From NCBI GenBank assembly GCA_026225945.1, contig JAMJFZ010000289.1:861001-925000 (forward strand): a stretch of 64,000 nucleotides of DNA, read 5' to 3'. Positions 33,561 to 44,887 of this stretch are shown here, piece after piece. The stretch comes from Cricetomys ansorgei (Eukaryota; Chordata; Mammalia; Rodentia; Nesomyidae). The translations under genes and the position numbers were made by a program. Within the stretch, counting starts at the first letter, position 1; every line of letters starts with the position of its first letter. The notes beneath the pieces are model-generated. The model ran no database searches, was not told the origin of the DNA, and worked only from the letters and a program-made list of their open reading frames with translations.

Positions 33561-36017
33561 GCTGATGGAGAGAGGAACTGCATGGAAACAAAGGTCTGCA
33601 GCATGAGAGACTGGCCCTGCTGGCTCACTGGTCTTTCTGAGTGGTTCCCAGGGGTCTTGGGTTGGTCTGGGTGTGCTCTACCAGCTCTTCATATTGAGTT
33701 TCCTCTTCTTTAACAAAGAATATGAGCCCCAGTTTCTGTGCCTTTGAGGAAGAGGATTTAAGGAATTCTTTTCTTGTATATATGTTTTTTGTAGCATTCA
33801 TGGAGTTGACATCCCAACACGTTGGTGTTTCCTGTTTTAGTAGTTAAAAGGGTCTCTCTAAGTACGTTTATTTAAATAGGAAAATAAGTTAATGTAGAGC
33901 AAAACAGCAAATTCCAAGAGGGAAGGTAGCTCAGGCATGTGTCAAAGATCACCACGATGGCCTTTGAGTCACTCAGTGATTAGAAACCTGCAGGGAGGCA
34001 CACAAGGCTTCTACGGGGCAGAAGCATTCATCCAGTCCTGTGCCTTTATTTACCCGTGGGGAAGCTCCTATGGTCTGAACACCCACATTGTCTTGGGCAG
34101 GGCACCAGACACTTGCTGCAAGTCTTTCCCCCAGGCCTCAGATAGCCAGCCATCTTTAGAGCCATGCAGTTGTTACCAGTTTGTGCACAGAATCCTGAAG
34201 TTCCAGGAGACAAAGGAAGTCACCTAGCTGACATAACGACTGTACATCAGGATCTGGGGGCTGCGAGCTTATTTCAGATGAAGTATTCTTCGGCTGTACC
34301 TTTTTTTTTTTTTTTTTTTGGTACCAAAAATTTGTGGAGACTCTGTTTGTGCAAAGGAAGCCCCTCAATGTGCCATTCTGGTCTGGGGCCAGCAGGTTTA
34401 CATATTTATAATGGAAGAGCCTCGCATCTGCCCAAGATCCAAATTTTAATCTTGTCATTTCGCTCACCCAATCACAGGCTGCTGTGGTGTTTGTCAGGTG
34501 GCGTTAAACCAAAGCTGAGTGCCTGTTTTAATGAAAGTGTGATCATGGTGCTTTTTAAAAATTAAATATATGCAACCAATCTAATCACCTAAATTTATGT
34601 TGCTTGCTGTTAAATTTGGCAAGGAATTTGGCTGGGTAGAAGAGATGAATCCTGTAGTAGAGAATTTTTCCCTTTTCTCTTTTTAATATAAGATGTGGCA
34701 GCATTAATTAAATAGGGTTTAATGGTTGTATTTTACCTTCTGCAAAAATATTTTGTGAATCATAAATTTCCCCTGCATTGTTTGGTGCTGCTGGCCTGGA
34801 AGAGAGGTTTGGCAGCCGGCTCTAGGACAGATGACATGGAGCGATTAGCAAGCTGACTTCAGCTGCTGGCGGCTGGGTCCTGAAAGAACACGTTAATGTC
34901 CTCCATTTTGACATGCCGGCTGGACTTTTTTTTTTTCTTTTCCTGAGGAGCTGGCACTGTTTATGATTCCATTTTTATCTTTTAAATGCCATGACAGATG
35001 GCAGATTCTTCAGCCAACTCTATTGCCAGGAAATGCAGAAAGCCTGACAGCATTGTGGTAATGGTAAAATCAGAGCAGGCAGACACCCCACCTCCCCCTC
35101 AGACAAATCTGAAGTCATTTCCCAAATTTCATGAGAATGCTGGTCATCCTGGCTGGGTCTTTTCCCTGGGGGTTGGGGAACAAGGGAAATCAAACCAAAC
35201 GGGTCTGCAGAAGGAGCTAATACCTCCATCCAGCCGGCGTCCTCACCTCGGAACAGACACCGTTGACTTACAGGATGCGTTTGCAGGGTTTGGAAGGGAG
35301 GCAAGGGTGAGTCTCTCTGCTCGCCCTTCACAGGCAGGAGCTGTGATGACCTTGTTTCACTGCTGTGCTGGTTTTATTCTGACAGGAACCCAAGCAGAGC
35401 CCCCCACTCTGTCCCTCGCTCCCGCGATGCTTCTCCGCCAGTGAGTAGCTTCCATCATTCCACTCACAAACGTGGGATGATGTATTTGATTCAGTCATGT
35501 TTAGAAATTGCATCTTTTTTTTTCCTCCCCTGACTTATTAGCTTTAGGTCAATGCAGACAGCTGCTTCGGTGTCCCAGCTGGGAGCACTGGCCTCTGTAA
35601 ATGTATTTCTTACTCTTCCACGGTCCCTGGCCTGCTCACCCTCGTTCCCATCTGTCGGATGGCACACTGCCTGTTTCCCAGGTGGTCAGATTCCCCAGCA
35701 TCAGGCCGGGAGGTGTGTGAGGACAGAACGGCTCAGGAGATAATTTCAGTGCCCTCGCAGAGGTCATGTTTGGACATGATACTGAGCTCTGAAGACCTGT
35801 TTTCAAAGGACATTTTTCAGAGCTGAATCTACAGTCAAATATTAAAAATGGCCGCCTCGGAAGAGCCAGTCCCTCACTGTGTCTGAATCTTGTTGTTTCC
35901 GATTTTTCTCACCTCTTCTTGCTTTCTTCTTCCTTTTGAGCTAGTATGTGATATCCTTTTAACGGGGTACAAACTCTCTAACTCTACCAGTAATGCTGAT
36001 ATTAAAAATGCATATCA

Positions 36018-36345
36018 TGAGGCTGAGGATATGGCTCAGCTGGTAACATGCTTCCTATGCAGCCACGAGGACCTGGTCAAAAGCCTGGCCTGATGGTACA
36101 CATCTGTGATCCCAGGGCCGGGGAGGTAGAGACGGCAGATGCCCGGAGCTGTCTGTCTGTCTGTCCAGTGTGGCCTAATCCGTGAGCTCCAGATTCCGTA
36201 AAAGACCTCATCTTAAAACAGAACATAGAGATCGACCAATCGATCGAGGAAGATGCCCGATGTTGATCTCTGACCTCTGACACACATGCACACACACACA
36301 CATGCACCGACATACGCAAGTTCACACACCCACAGGGACACACAC
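36018..36345 (+). mobile_element. B4/RSINE1-type composite SINE with CA tail
   Basis: 'ggctgaggatatggctcagc', 'gaggacctggtcaaaagcc', 'tctgtgatcccagggccggg', 'ggcctaatccgtgagctcc', 'gatcgaggaagatgcccgat' and 'gacctctgacacacatgc'. A tRNA-like head is fused to a B1-like middle and ends in a CA-rich tail. Confidence 0.65.
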
Positions 36346-36499
36346 ATATATACAGAAAATCAAATTTAAGAAAATTATAAAACTGTGTTCCTTTCAGTCT
36401 ACATTGGTGCTGAATTATTGATGACTATTTAAACTCCCCCAGAAAGCACATTTGATGCTGGGGTGTGGTAAAGAATAGAGAGGCATTTCGTTTGAGAAG

Positions 36500-36504
<5 letters not shown>

Positions 36505-36543
<39 letters not shown>
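36505..36543. repeat. (GT)n microsatellite
   Basis: About 19 uninterrupted GT units. Confidence 0.97.
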
Positions 36544-36544
<1 letters not shown>

Positions 36545-37609
36545 TGGAATGGAAGGTGTAAAACATGTTTCAGGGAAGTAAAGTGGGGAAAGAGAACTCG
36601 GAGGTGCAGAGGGGCCTCCTTGCTTCTTTCCTGTGTCCCTTTGGCTCATTGGCTAGAACTAGAAGAGGGGAGCATGTGCCAAAGAAACAGAGAAGAAGGG
36701 GATGAAGCCGGTCCTGTGAAGAGTCTTGCAGAGAGGCTGAGCTCGGTGCTCACACTCAGAGTGCTTCTCCCTTGGCCTTTGAAGCTGTCAACAGAACGTC
36801 TGGAGAACGCACAGATATTTCTCTAAGTGCACTCGTTTTTCATCAAAACTATCTGATGGCACTTTATTTATGTCCAGCCAAGGAAATTTCCCGATGTGGA
36901 TTGAACTTATTAATCAAAGGTTTATATTTACCAAAGGAAAATCTGACTGCTGATTTCATTTGATGTATAATTCTCAGAGTAACTCAGTCTCTTCCTTCCA
37001 ACTGTGCACACTGATTCTCCGGGGAAAAATTACACTCAACAAACTTGGATTGGAGAAATGCGAATTTTTTTTTTTTTTTTTTACTTTATTTCATTTAGCT
37101 TGTTTTAACTTTGGGGACACAGATTGCTTATTCGATGTGTCAACGCCATATCTTCCTTGTAGACAGTCTTCGTGACCAGGTATTCTTTAGCCTTCCCTGA
37201 ACTTGAGAGCTACAGTAGCATCTAGCCTGGGAAAATATATCTACAGGTACAACAGCGGCACAGAGGTTATGGGAGTGACCAGTTACTCTGCGGTTGAATT
37301 TAAGTTCCATTCCGCAAGACGCACTCACTTGCAGTACAATTAATGGAAACCCAAATCATGGCTGGCTAGATCATAGGCCATAGGGGAAAACCTAATACAA
37401 TCATGCCGCTAAACAGACAGAGTAGTAAGTTGTACCCTAAGTTTCCATCTTATTATTGATGGCTGATTTAAACTCTCTCAGAAAGCACATTTGACATGGG
37501 ATCTTTTAGGGAACACAGAGAGAGTCCGTTTACTAGAGAAATGGCAGAGCAGAAGATTAAGCACATCTCTCAGTTCTGATCAGAAAGTTTTACCCCCCCC
37601 CAGCACCCC

Positions 37610-38045
37610 CAGTAAACGGATTTAATACAGACTAACAACTGGTCAACGTATGAAGAACAAGGACTATAAAGTGCTCCCCATGGCTCAGGGCTCATCATCA
37701 CAGAACAGCACAGAGAGACGGTGAGAGCCAGAGGTAGTTCAAGACTGCAGCAAAGCAATATTTGCTGGGCACAACAGGGCCATTGCACAGACAGACTCAC
37801 GGCAGCTGTGACGGCGGGCGTAAGACCAAGCCAGCTGTAATACCGGCATGGATGGGGAGCGACTCATGAAGTCCTGCCCCTAGCTAAGGAACTGTTAGAA
37901 ATTGATGGCTGTTGGAGGATTGACAGTAGCTTTTCATTAGGGATGTGGCCCCGTAAGAAGCTACCAGTTCTCCAGTAGATTGTCCTACACCGTCTCTGGT
38001 GATGTTATGGTGTGTCAAGTTGACAGTTAAAGCTAACCCGTACAG
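37610..38045 (+). mobile_element. Possible rodent L1 3'-UTR-like fragment
   Basis: 'catggatggggagcgactca', 'tgaagtcctgcccctagcta', 'attgatggctgttggaggat' and 'tgtggccccgtaagaag' resemble a rodent L1-associated 3' region. No coding part is present. Confidence 0.3.
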
Positions 38046-38227
38046 CTCGTGATATTCTTAGATTTCTTTAAAATGGAAACAAACTTGAAATGTTATCAAA
38101 ATCTAGTATTACTGTGTGACTCACCTCGGTGACTAGAGTAGCCTCGGTGACTGATGTGAGGAAAACATGATTGTAAGAGAGGTCAGCTGATCCCAAGCTT
38201 GTGTCATTTCAACTTTCTCTTCAAAGT

Positions 38228-38322
38228 TCAGACTCACAGAGATCTTCCTGTCTCTGCCTCCCAAGTGCTGGGATTAAAGGCGTGTGCCACCACCGCCTGG
38301 CTGATTTTTTTTTTTTTTTTTT
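38228..38322 (-). mobile_element. B1 SINE remnant plus T tract
   Basis: 'gactcacagagatcttcctg', 'tctctgcctcccaagtgctg' and 'ggattaaaggcgtgtgccac' form the B1 5' half in reverse. A T18 tract follows at the wrong end for a B1 tail, so it may belong to a second, lost element. Confidence 0.85.
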
Positions 38323-38704
38323 ATTGTGGGTTGTTAAGCTTTTGATTGAAAACTCTGTAAGAACAGAACATATAGAGTCAAATAATCTGGGCTTTAGTGC
38401 CAACTCCATCTACCCTCCACCAGGTTTCTAAACTTTTCTGCAGGGACAGGTTTGCTGTCTATCGTCAACACCTACCTACCTCAGTGAAGCAGGTGTAGAA
38501 AAGCATGTGTCGTGTCTAAGAAGTTGGAGTCTCATTCAATATGGTGGAGTCGGGTGGCACCTGATCTCCATCTGGCCTCTCCTCTCATTCTCTTATAAAA
38601 ACATGATAAGAAAGCCCAGGAGACTAGCTACAAAACATGGCTGAATAAGTGACCAGTTCTTACAAACTTTACTGATGTGATCTGTTCTTACAAACGTTTC
38701 CATG

Positions 38705-38832
38705 AGTCAGGTCTTGGTGGCACAGGCCTGTATTCCCTGCTACTCAGGAGACTAAGGCAGGAGGATTTAAAGTTCAAGGACTGACTAGGGTACACGGTGA
38801 GTTCAAGGCCAGTCTGGGCAGATTAGTGAGTC
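38705..38832 (+). mobile_element. B1/PB1-like SINE, sense
   Basis: 'cttggtggcacaggcctgta', 'ctactcaggagactaaggca', 'ggaggatttaaagttcaagg' and 'gagttcaaggccagtctggg'. Diverged. Confidence 0.55.
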
Positions 38833-38835
38833 CAT

Positions 38836-39094
38836 GTTAAGTTTGGGTAAAATGCTTACAGTGCAAGCTGGAGGATCCGAGTCAAGACACCAGAACCCAA
38901 GTAGTGGCAGATGCAGTTGTGCGCATCTGTAATCCCAGCATTCCTGTGCCGAGATGGGAGACAGAGGCAGGAGAATCCCCTGTTAGCTAGCCTCACATAC
39001 ATAGCTGCAAAAACACACCTTGTTTCAAATAAAGTGGAAGGCAAGTCCTGATGCTGATGTGGAGATTGTCCACTGGCTCCACACATGTGCTGTG

Positions 39095-39132
<38 letters not shown>
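38836..39132 (+). mobile_element. B4/RSINE1-type SINE ending in (CA)n
   Basis: 'aaaatgcttacagtgcaagc', 'gcgcatctgtaatcccagca', 'gagacagaggcaggagaatc' and 'aaataaagtggaaggcaag', followed by a pure CA run at 39098-39132. Confidence 0.6.
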
Positions 39133-39707
39133 CCAGAGAGGTTAGGGGGGACATTTTTTTACAGAATTAAAAAAAATGTAGCAAAGTGCTAGAGGACTCG
39201 AATAGCACATGTAAAGCCCTGGGTTCAATATCCAGTCCAGGAAAAATCCATGAAAATATATGCATTAGAATGACTTACCCTATTCAGTGTTCTACGATGC
39301 TAGGGTCCCAATGGTCAGTCTTGAAAGCTAAGTTTTCTACATTCCATGAAAAAATTACTATTGCAAAATTAGAAATACGTGAGAACACTCTTGCTACTCA
39401 AACAATGACTGCAGTTGGACAGGAAATTCCTGTTTGGGATAAGAGACTGAATTGAACATTCTTGCTTCATCACAGGAGGGACATCGAGGATGTTGGGGAA
39501 ATACTCTTAGATGGAGAATGCTCAGCTTATGTATTACCCAGCGACGGGTTTAATAACAGAAGGGCATTCTTCTGAAAGCCTGTCCTTGCTTTTTCCTTGG
39601 CGTCTCAATTCGCCGTGTCCCTTAGTAAAGGTGTGTGTTATCGTTTCATTCCAGTCGGTGGTGACACAAGGGCCCATGCTGAAGGCTGCCTTGCCTCTCT
39701 TTGCCAG

Positions 39708-40119
39708 ATTTACCGTCAGCAATGGACTGCAGACCCAGAAGGGGGTGTTCGAGATCACACTGGAGACTGCGGACAGAGCCTTGCCCGTGGTGACCAGGAA
39801 CGAAGGGCTGAGGCTGGCCGAAGGTGCCGCGGGCCTACTGTCCGCTGACCGCCTTCAGCTGACAGACCCTGACACGCCTGCGGAGAACCTAACCTTCCTG
39901 CTGGTCCAGCTTCCACGTCACGGGTACCTCTACCTGAAGGGGAGAGTGCTTCAGCGTAATTTCACCCAGCAAGACGTGGACAGCGGGGGCGTGGCCTATC
40001 GGCACTCAGGAGGCGGCTCCCAGGAGGACTGCTTTACTTTCCTGGCCACAGACAGGAGGAACCAAGGCTTTGTTGTGGATGGGAGAGTCCGGAGAGAGCC
40101 TGTTCTCTTCACAATCCAG
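39708..40119 (+). CDS. Frem1: Frem1 exon J: end of CSPG repeat v and all of repeat vi
   Basis: The largest exon here (412 bp), phase 2 in and phase 0 out, acceptor ctctctttgccag|. It completes repeat v with [19 protein letters not shown]. It then encodes a whole repeat: [34 protein letters not shown] (acidic segment and sequon NLT), [30 protein letters not shown] (the best match to FTQxDV here, with sequon NFT), [13 protein letters not shown] and EPVLFTIQ. The donor is GC, not GT: CAG|gcaagt. The GT 4 bp further on would put the next exon out of frame with an early stop. Confidence 0.93.
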
Positions 40120-40402
40120 GCAAGTACGGCAGGCACAGGCGTGGAGTTTGTGCCATAGATGAGGACAGAGTCATTCCAGGAAGAGGCAGTTCCTTATTTC
40201 CATTCACCTGGCATTAAGACCCAGGCTGTCAGCCCCATGACAGGCCATCGGTACACCCGTGTGAGACGATGACCTTAAGAGCTGGTGGACGTGCAGGAAG
40301 GAACAAAAACATGAGCCATAGAGTCAGGCCAACGTAGGTTTGAGTTTCTCTTTTGCCATTTATTATCCATGAAACCTAAATTGAACTCCTCAGCTCCTCC
40401 TG

Positions 40403-40722
40403 TCTTAGTTATTCCATTGCTGTGAAGGGACACCATGATCAAGGCAGCTTATAGAGGAAAGTGTTTGACTGAGGGCTTGCCACCATGGTGGGAAACAGGG
40501 CAGCAGGCAGGCAGACATGGTACGGAGCGGTAGCTGAGAGCTTACATCCTGACCCCAGAGCCCAAGGCAGAGAGAGATTGGCCCTGGCATGGACATTTGA
40601 AACCTCAAAGCCAACCCCTCCGACAAGGCCACACCTCTTAATCCTTCCTAAATAGTCTACCAACTAGGGACTAAAGGTTCAAATACATGAGCCTATGGAC
40701 CATTCTCATTCAAACTACCACT
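40403..40722 (-). mobile_element. Rodent interspersed repeat, unnamed family (copy 3)
   Basis: 'cattgctgtgaagggacacc', 'ggcaggcagacatggtacgg', 'agctgagagcttacatcctg', 'aaggccacacctcttaatcc', 'accaactagggactaa' and 'gagcctatggaccattctca' match the other two copies in order. Confidence 0.6.
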
Positions 40723-41454
40723 CCCTGATCTTTGGAAAGCATGCCTGCAGAACTGTAGTGGCAATTAAACAACATTAGGTATCCAAGACACTCATTGCCT
40801 GAAATGTAACCAAGGTGCATACTAGACATTCGGAATTCTAATCATGCCATCAGGAGTCTGGTTAGTCAGCCATGTCATCAGCCACATGGCATTTCAAGGA
40901 TTTTCAAATAACTTACAAGGCTGCGCCAGTATCAGCCAGACACCGATGGCGGCGATGACATTAGCATACGGCATTTTTTCCACTTTTAATTCCTGGACGG
41001 TTTCACACACACCCACATAAAGCATCTTAATTATTTGCGTTCTGATCCTCCTTCCCTGCCCACTGAAACCATTCTCTTTGTGCATGAGACCCCCTGAGTT
41101 TAATTAGTGTTTCTTGCATGAGCATGGGTAGGAGATTCTTCACTGGAGCACGGGGGGACTTACTAACGGCTACACCACTGAAGAAAACAATGCTCCCTCC
41201 GCTAGTAACCATTAACTGCCTATAGGACCTCAGGGAGCCGTGGTGGGGCCTCGTGGCATCTTCCCCACCCATGAGAACATGTTAATGGGCCCAATCTTGT
41301 GCAGATAACCAGCTGCCCTGTGTTCATGAGTGCTGCAGCACCGCTGTGTCCAGATGTCTTACTCCCATAATAAGACATCTCCACATCCTCTGGCTCTTGC
41401 TTGCTTTACAGCTACCAACGTTTGAAAGTCGTTTTCTACAGATCAGACCTACTG

Positions 41455-41605
41455 TGCACATGTCTCATTTGGCGCTCATAAGCATTTGATGCCGTAAGAT
41501 TTATTGTCTACATTTTATACGTGAAGAAACTGAATTTCAGGAGTGAAATAATTCGATCAAAGGCATCAAGTCTGTTCGATTCCAAGTTCTGTGTCCTTCC
41601 TACGG
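41455..41605 (-). repeat. MIR-like relic, antisense
   Basis: 'acattttatacgtgaagaaactgaat' and 'attcgatcaaaggcatcaag' correspond to the antisense MIR order (bottom strand of the conserved core). Confidence 0.45.
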
Positions 41606-41849
41606 CTGCATTCCGCCATGTTTGTTGACTCTCAACGAGTTCTTGGAGGGCAGAGTGTTTTTCGTCTTTTAGTCAAAACACATCAAGTGTGTTCTGGCTC
41701 TCAGAACTCTTAAATCTACTCTTCTTGGATGGAGTTCACCATGTTCCACACACTTCAACCAACAGCAACAAAGACACAATTTTGTCTCTACTTCAGGATA
41801 CTCTCCAACTAGCGAGATAATCATATTTTCTACATTCTCCTTAGCCTCT

Positions 41850-42190
41850 GTTAGGGTTCTCCCAGAGAAAAGTGTGTGTGTGTGTGTGTGTACAGTATTC
41901 GTATATCTGTGTAGGTAGGCAATAAAGATTATGAGAGACAGTGTGTTTGAAAGACAGAGAGACACACAGGGAGAGATGGGCTTCGGATTGCTATTATAGG
42001 CCCCGGCATGTTCAAGATACGTAGTGATACATAGAGCAGGCAAGCCAGAGCAGAAGAAAACTTGCAGCCAAGCTGATGGTGTGGCCTTGAATCTAAAATG
42101 AGTGGAGAGACAAAGCTCTTATTTCTTTGGGGAACCCTAGTCTTTTCAGGCTGGCCACGGACTGGATAAGGCTCACCCACACTGTGAAAA
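41850..42190. repeat. Old mammalian interspersed repeat with GT run
   Basis: 'ctgttagggttctcccagag', a GT run at 41873-41892, 'gctgatggtgtggccttg', 'gactggataaggctcaccca' and 'cagtctacatcactcggtct' follow a widespread placental repeat whose name I cannot give safely. Confidence 0.45.
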
Positions 42191-43456
42191 ACAGTCTACA
42201 TCACTCGGTCTGTGGAACGAAACATCGGATGAGGTACGATGCTAGACCATCCAGGCCCACGGCCCAGAACACTCGGAATTAACCCTCAGGGTCTCCGGGT
42301 GTGGATCAAGCACTATGGAGGCCAGGGAAATGTAATGAGCAGATACCTGGAGGGACAGTGCTGCAGTGTCTACTGAGAAATACTTTTCTGGAACTGTTTT
42401 CTGGAAGTTTCTGAGAGTTACACATTCTACATGGAGACAACAGCTGCTTCCTGCACTCCAGAGATGGGGGTGGGGGTGGAACGGAGAGAATGTGCTAGAA
42501 CTGACACAGATCTCTCCGACCCAGCGCTCCTCTTAAAGACAAAGCTACTGGAAGCGTTTGTTCCCTCTCGATGCTGTATGGAAGCTGTCTGCCGGGTGTG
42601 GTAAAGCTTCGTTGTCATGACAAATGCAAGATTTCCATGGCAAAACCGAACATACAAACATTTCGTTAAACACTTCCAGGGAAAGCCTAAGATTTTTGTC
42701 TCCACATTTCCTTGACCCCCCCCACCCTGCTCCCTCAAAGCAGAGGGGTCAAGCAGCTTTTGATGAAGCACCTGGCCCTGCCATCAGGTGTGGGAGGCAA
42801 GATAACGCCAGTGTCCTGCCTCCAAGAGCTGTTTTTATCAAGGCAGTACGGTATTTATTGACTACCACCAAGAGATAACGCTGACCCGGATAAGTGGCCC
42901 CAGCATGGCTCAGCAGACCCTGTGTGGCTGTGTGAGGGACCGAGGGCAAAGCTGCTAGATATAAAATGGGAAAATTTAGTTAATTAATAAAAGGTGCGCT
43001 TGGCTGATACCAGCAGGCACACGTGACCTTCATTCTGTGGGAAGCCACACGTGACCAAAACCGTCTCAGTCTGTAGTCCTCCTGTGAAGGGGACTTACTT
43101 GGAGACAAAAGGGCTTGCTGTTGCTTCCTAAGGGACTGACGAGCCTGGGAGTCTCACTAAATTCAACTCCAGTTATCATAGGATTGGCAGAGCCTTCCTT
43201 AAAAAACAAAGCATCTTACCCCGTAACATTTTTAAACCTCCCGTACACCAAGTCAAAGGCCTGCGTTTGAAGAAGCAAAATGCTTAATGTATCTGAGCAC
43301 ACAGTAATGGCCAGAGGCAGAGCAGGGAACCATAGTGACTAGAGTTCATACAGGGATCCATTTCTAAAAACGTTGACCACAGCAGACCTATATTACTGTT
43401 GTAATACAGGTTTATACGCTTGGGATTATAAGAAAAACATCCAAAACAAAAACAAT

Positions 43457-43660
43457 GGGTCTGGAGAGACGGCTCAATGGTTAAGTGCGTGGACTGCTCT
43501 TCCGGAGGACAGGAGTTCGATTCCTACCACATCAGGTGGCTCACAACCACCGGTAACTCCAGCTCCAGGGCCATCCGGAACCCTAGGCCTCTGTCAGCAT
43601 GCGCACTTATGTGCACATACCCACACAGATGCTTGTATATGACTTAAATAAAATAAAAAA
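43457..43660 (+). mobile_element. B3-type SINE, sense
   Basis: 'gggtctggagagacggctca', 'atggttaagtgcgtggactg', a Pol III B-box-like 'gagttcgattcc', 'aaccaccggtaactccagct' and an A-rich tail with aaataaaataaaaaac. Confidence 0.85.
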
Positions 43661-43894
43661 CAAAAATAAAAACAACAACCCTACCTTCTGCTGTCTCCTG
43701 TTTGGGAGGACCCTAATATCACTCAGTATATTCTCATCTTTCCTCTTCCATGCCACCGTGACTATAGGAGCTTCTTCACACCCCACCTCCTGTCTGAAAG
43801 TCCCAGCACACAATTTTCAGATCCAAATCCACTAAAAATATTTTATAAGCAATTAGAACAAACCCAGAAAACATAAATACACCTTTGTTTAGTG

Positions 43895-44100
43895 CGTATG
43901 CATGTGGTGTGTGTGCATGCATCTTTACAAGTGTGGAAGCATGTGTGTGTGCTCATGTGTGTATGTATGTCCATTGGGTGGCTGGAGACTGACCGTGGGT
44001 GTCTTCCTTGATCTTTCTCTGTTTTATAAAAGCAGGGTCTCTCTTGTTGAATGTGGGGCTTGCTGATTCAGCTAATCTGGCTAGCCAGCTTGCCCCACAG
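43895..44100 (-). mobile_element. Rodent SINE-like repeat
   Basis: Same layout as 12229-12575: GTGCATGC-rich start, 'aaaagcagggtctctcttgt', 'tgtggggcttgctgattcag' and 'ctggctagccagcttgcccc'. Family uncertain. Confidence 0.4.
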
Positions 44101-44685
44101 ATTTCTATCTCTGCCATAACCAACCCAATCCATCCACCACCTTAAAAACCTCCTCTACCTATTGGGTCACATGGTCCTCAAACTCAGTAAAAAACAATAC
44201 ACAGTCTGAAGATAATCATGTTTTTGTCGTAAACTATTTCAATTTTCCATTCAACTTTGGCCATTTGGACAAAGGCATTTGTAAATACGATTCTGTTTGT
44301 GTACTTCGTTAAACACAGTTAATCTTTCTGTGTTGCTAATATGAAATTTGCTATGTAACTCTTGGGTCCATTTTAGCATATTCCATGTGCTTCCGTTATG
44401 GTTCAGGCATGGAGCCAGGCGCAAGAATGGGCATTGGGGTGGGAAGACACAGTATTTCCCTTCATAAAGCTAAAATTCTAAGGAGAGTCAGACACAAGAC
44501 AAATCATAAAGCTGGGTGGAGGTTTAGGATGGAAAAGAGTCTCTGCCCTCAGCGCTGTATTTGTTAGGATGGGGCGAACAAGACAGGCTTTAGCAGAACA
44601 GACGAGGAGTCCAGTAACGTGGAAGTTGAGTTCGCCATTGCTGGGAGGTGAGAAGTCCTTGTGTAATGTTACGTTGATGGTTCAG

Positions 44686-44887
44686 GTGGACCAGCTGGAC
44701 AAGGCGGCACCCCGCATCACACGCTTGCGCACCCCTTCTCAAGTGGGGCTCTTGAAAAATGGCTGTTACGGGATTTACATCACTTCCCATGTGCTGAAGG
44801 CATCGGACCCTGACACCAAGGATGACCGGATCATCTTTAAGATTTTACGAGGCCCGTTTCATGGACGTCTGGAGAACACAACCACAG
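44686..44887 (+). CDS. Frem1: Frem1 exon K: start of CSPG repeat vii
   Basis: A 202-bp exon, phase 0 in and phase 1 out, donor G|gtacct. It joins the exon J glutamine to [19 protein letters not shown], continues [17 protein letters not shown] with a cysteine in the first strand, the acidic segment [25 protein letters not shown] and the sequon in ENTTTG. The acceptor has a poor pyrimidine tract (gttacgttgatggttcag|). The open frame upstream is intron and not coding. Confidence 0.9.

Larger units (their letters stand above)
30134..39707 (+). other. Intron I-J (9.6 kb)
   Basis: 30140-31340 and 31690-33050 show no recognised feature. It also holds an antisense SINE-like stretch (31345-31685), an unclassified repeat-like block (33055-33560), a largely repeat-free block (34550-35450), a B4-type SINE (36018-36345), a GT repeat (36505-36543), an L1-like stretch (37610-38045), a B1 remnant (38228-38303) and a SINE pair ending in a CA run (38705-39132). 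Confidence 0.7.
40120..44685 (+). other. Intron J-K (4.6 kb), GC-AG type
   Basis: It starts gcaagt and ends atggttcag with few pyrimidines. It holds an unnamed rodent repeat (40403-40722), a MIR-like relic (41455-41605), an old repeat with a GT run (41850-42190), a B3-type SINE (43457-43660) and a SINE-like stretch (43895-44100). 42200-43440 shows nothing else. Confidence 0.8.

Noticed and set aside
34998..35444. 148-codon frame as a separate gene
   Set aside because: No family, no upstream signal; mentioned only with the repeat-free block.
39511..39707. Amino-terminal extension of the exon J frame
   Set aside because: Intronic; a strong pyrimidine tract and AG at 39706-39707 define the exon, and the joined codon AG|A matches exon I.
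40123..40124. GT donor 4 bp after the exon J end
   Set aside because: It would add four bases and bring exon K into a frame with a stop after about forty codons. The GC donor gives the correct frame.
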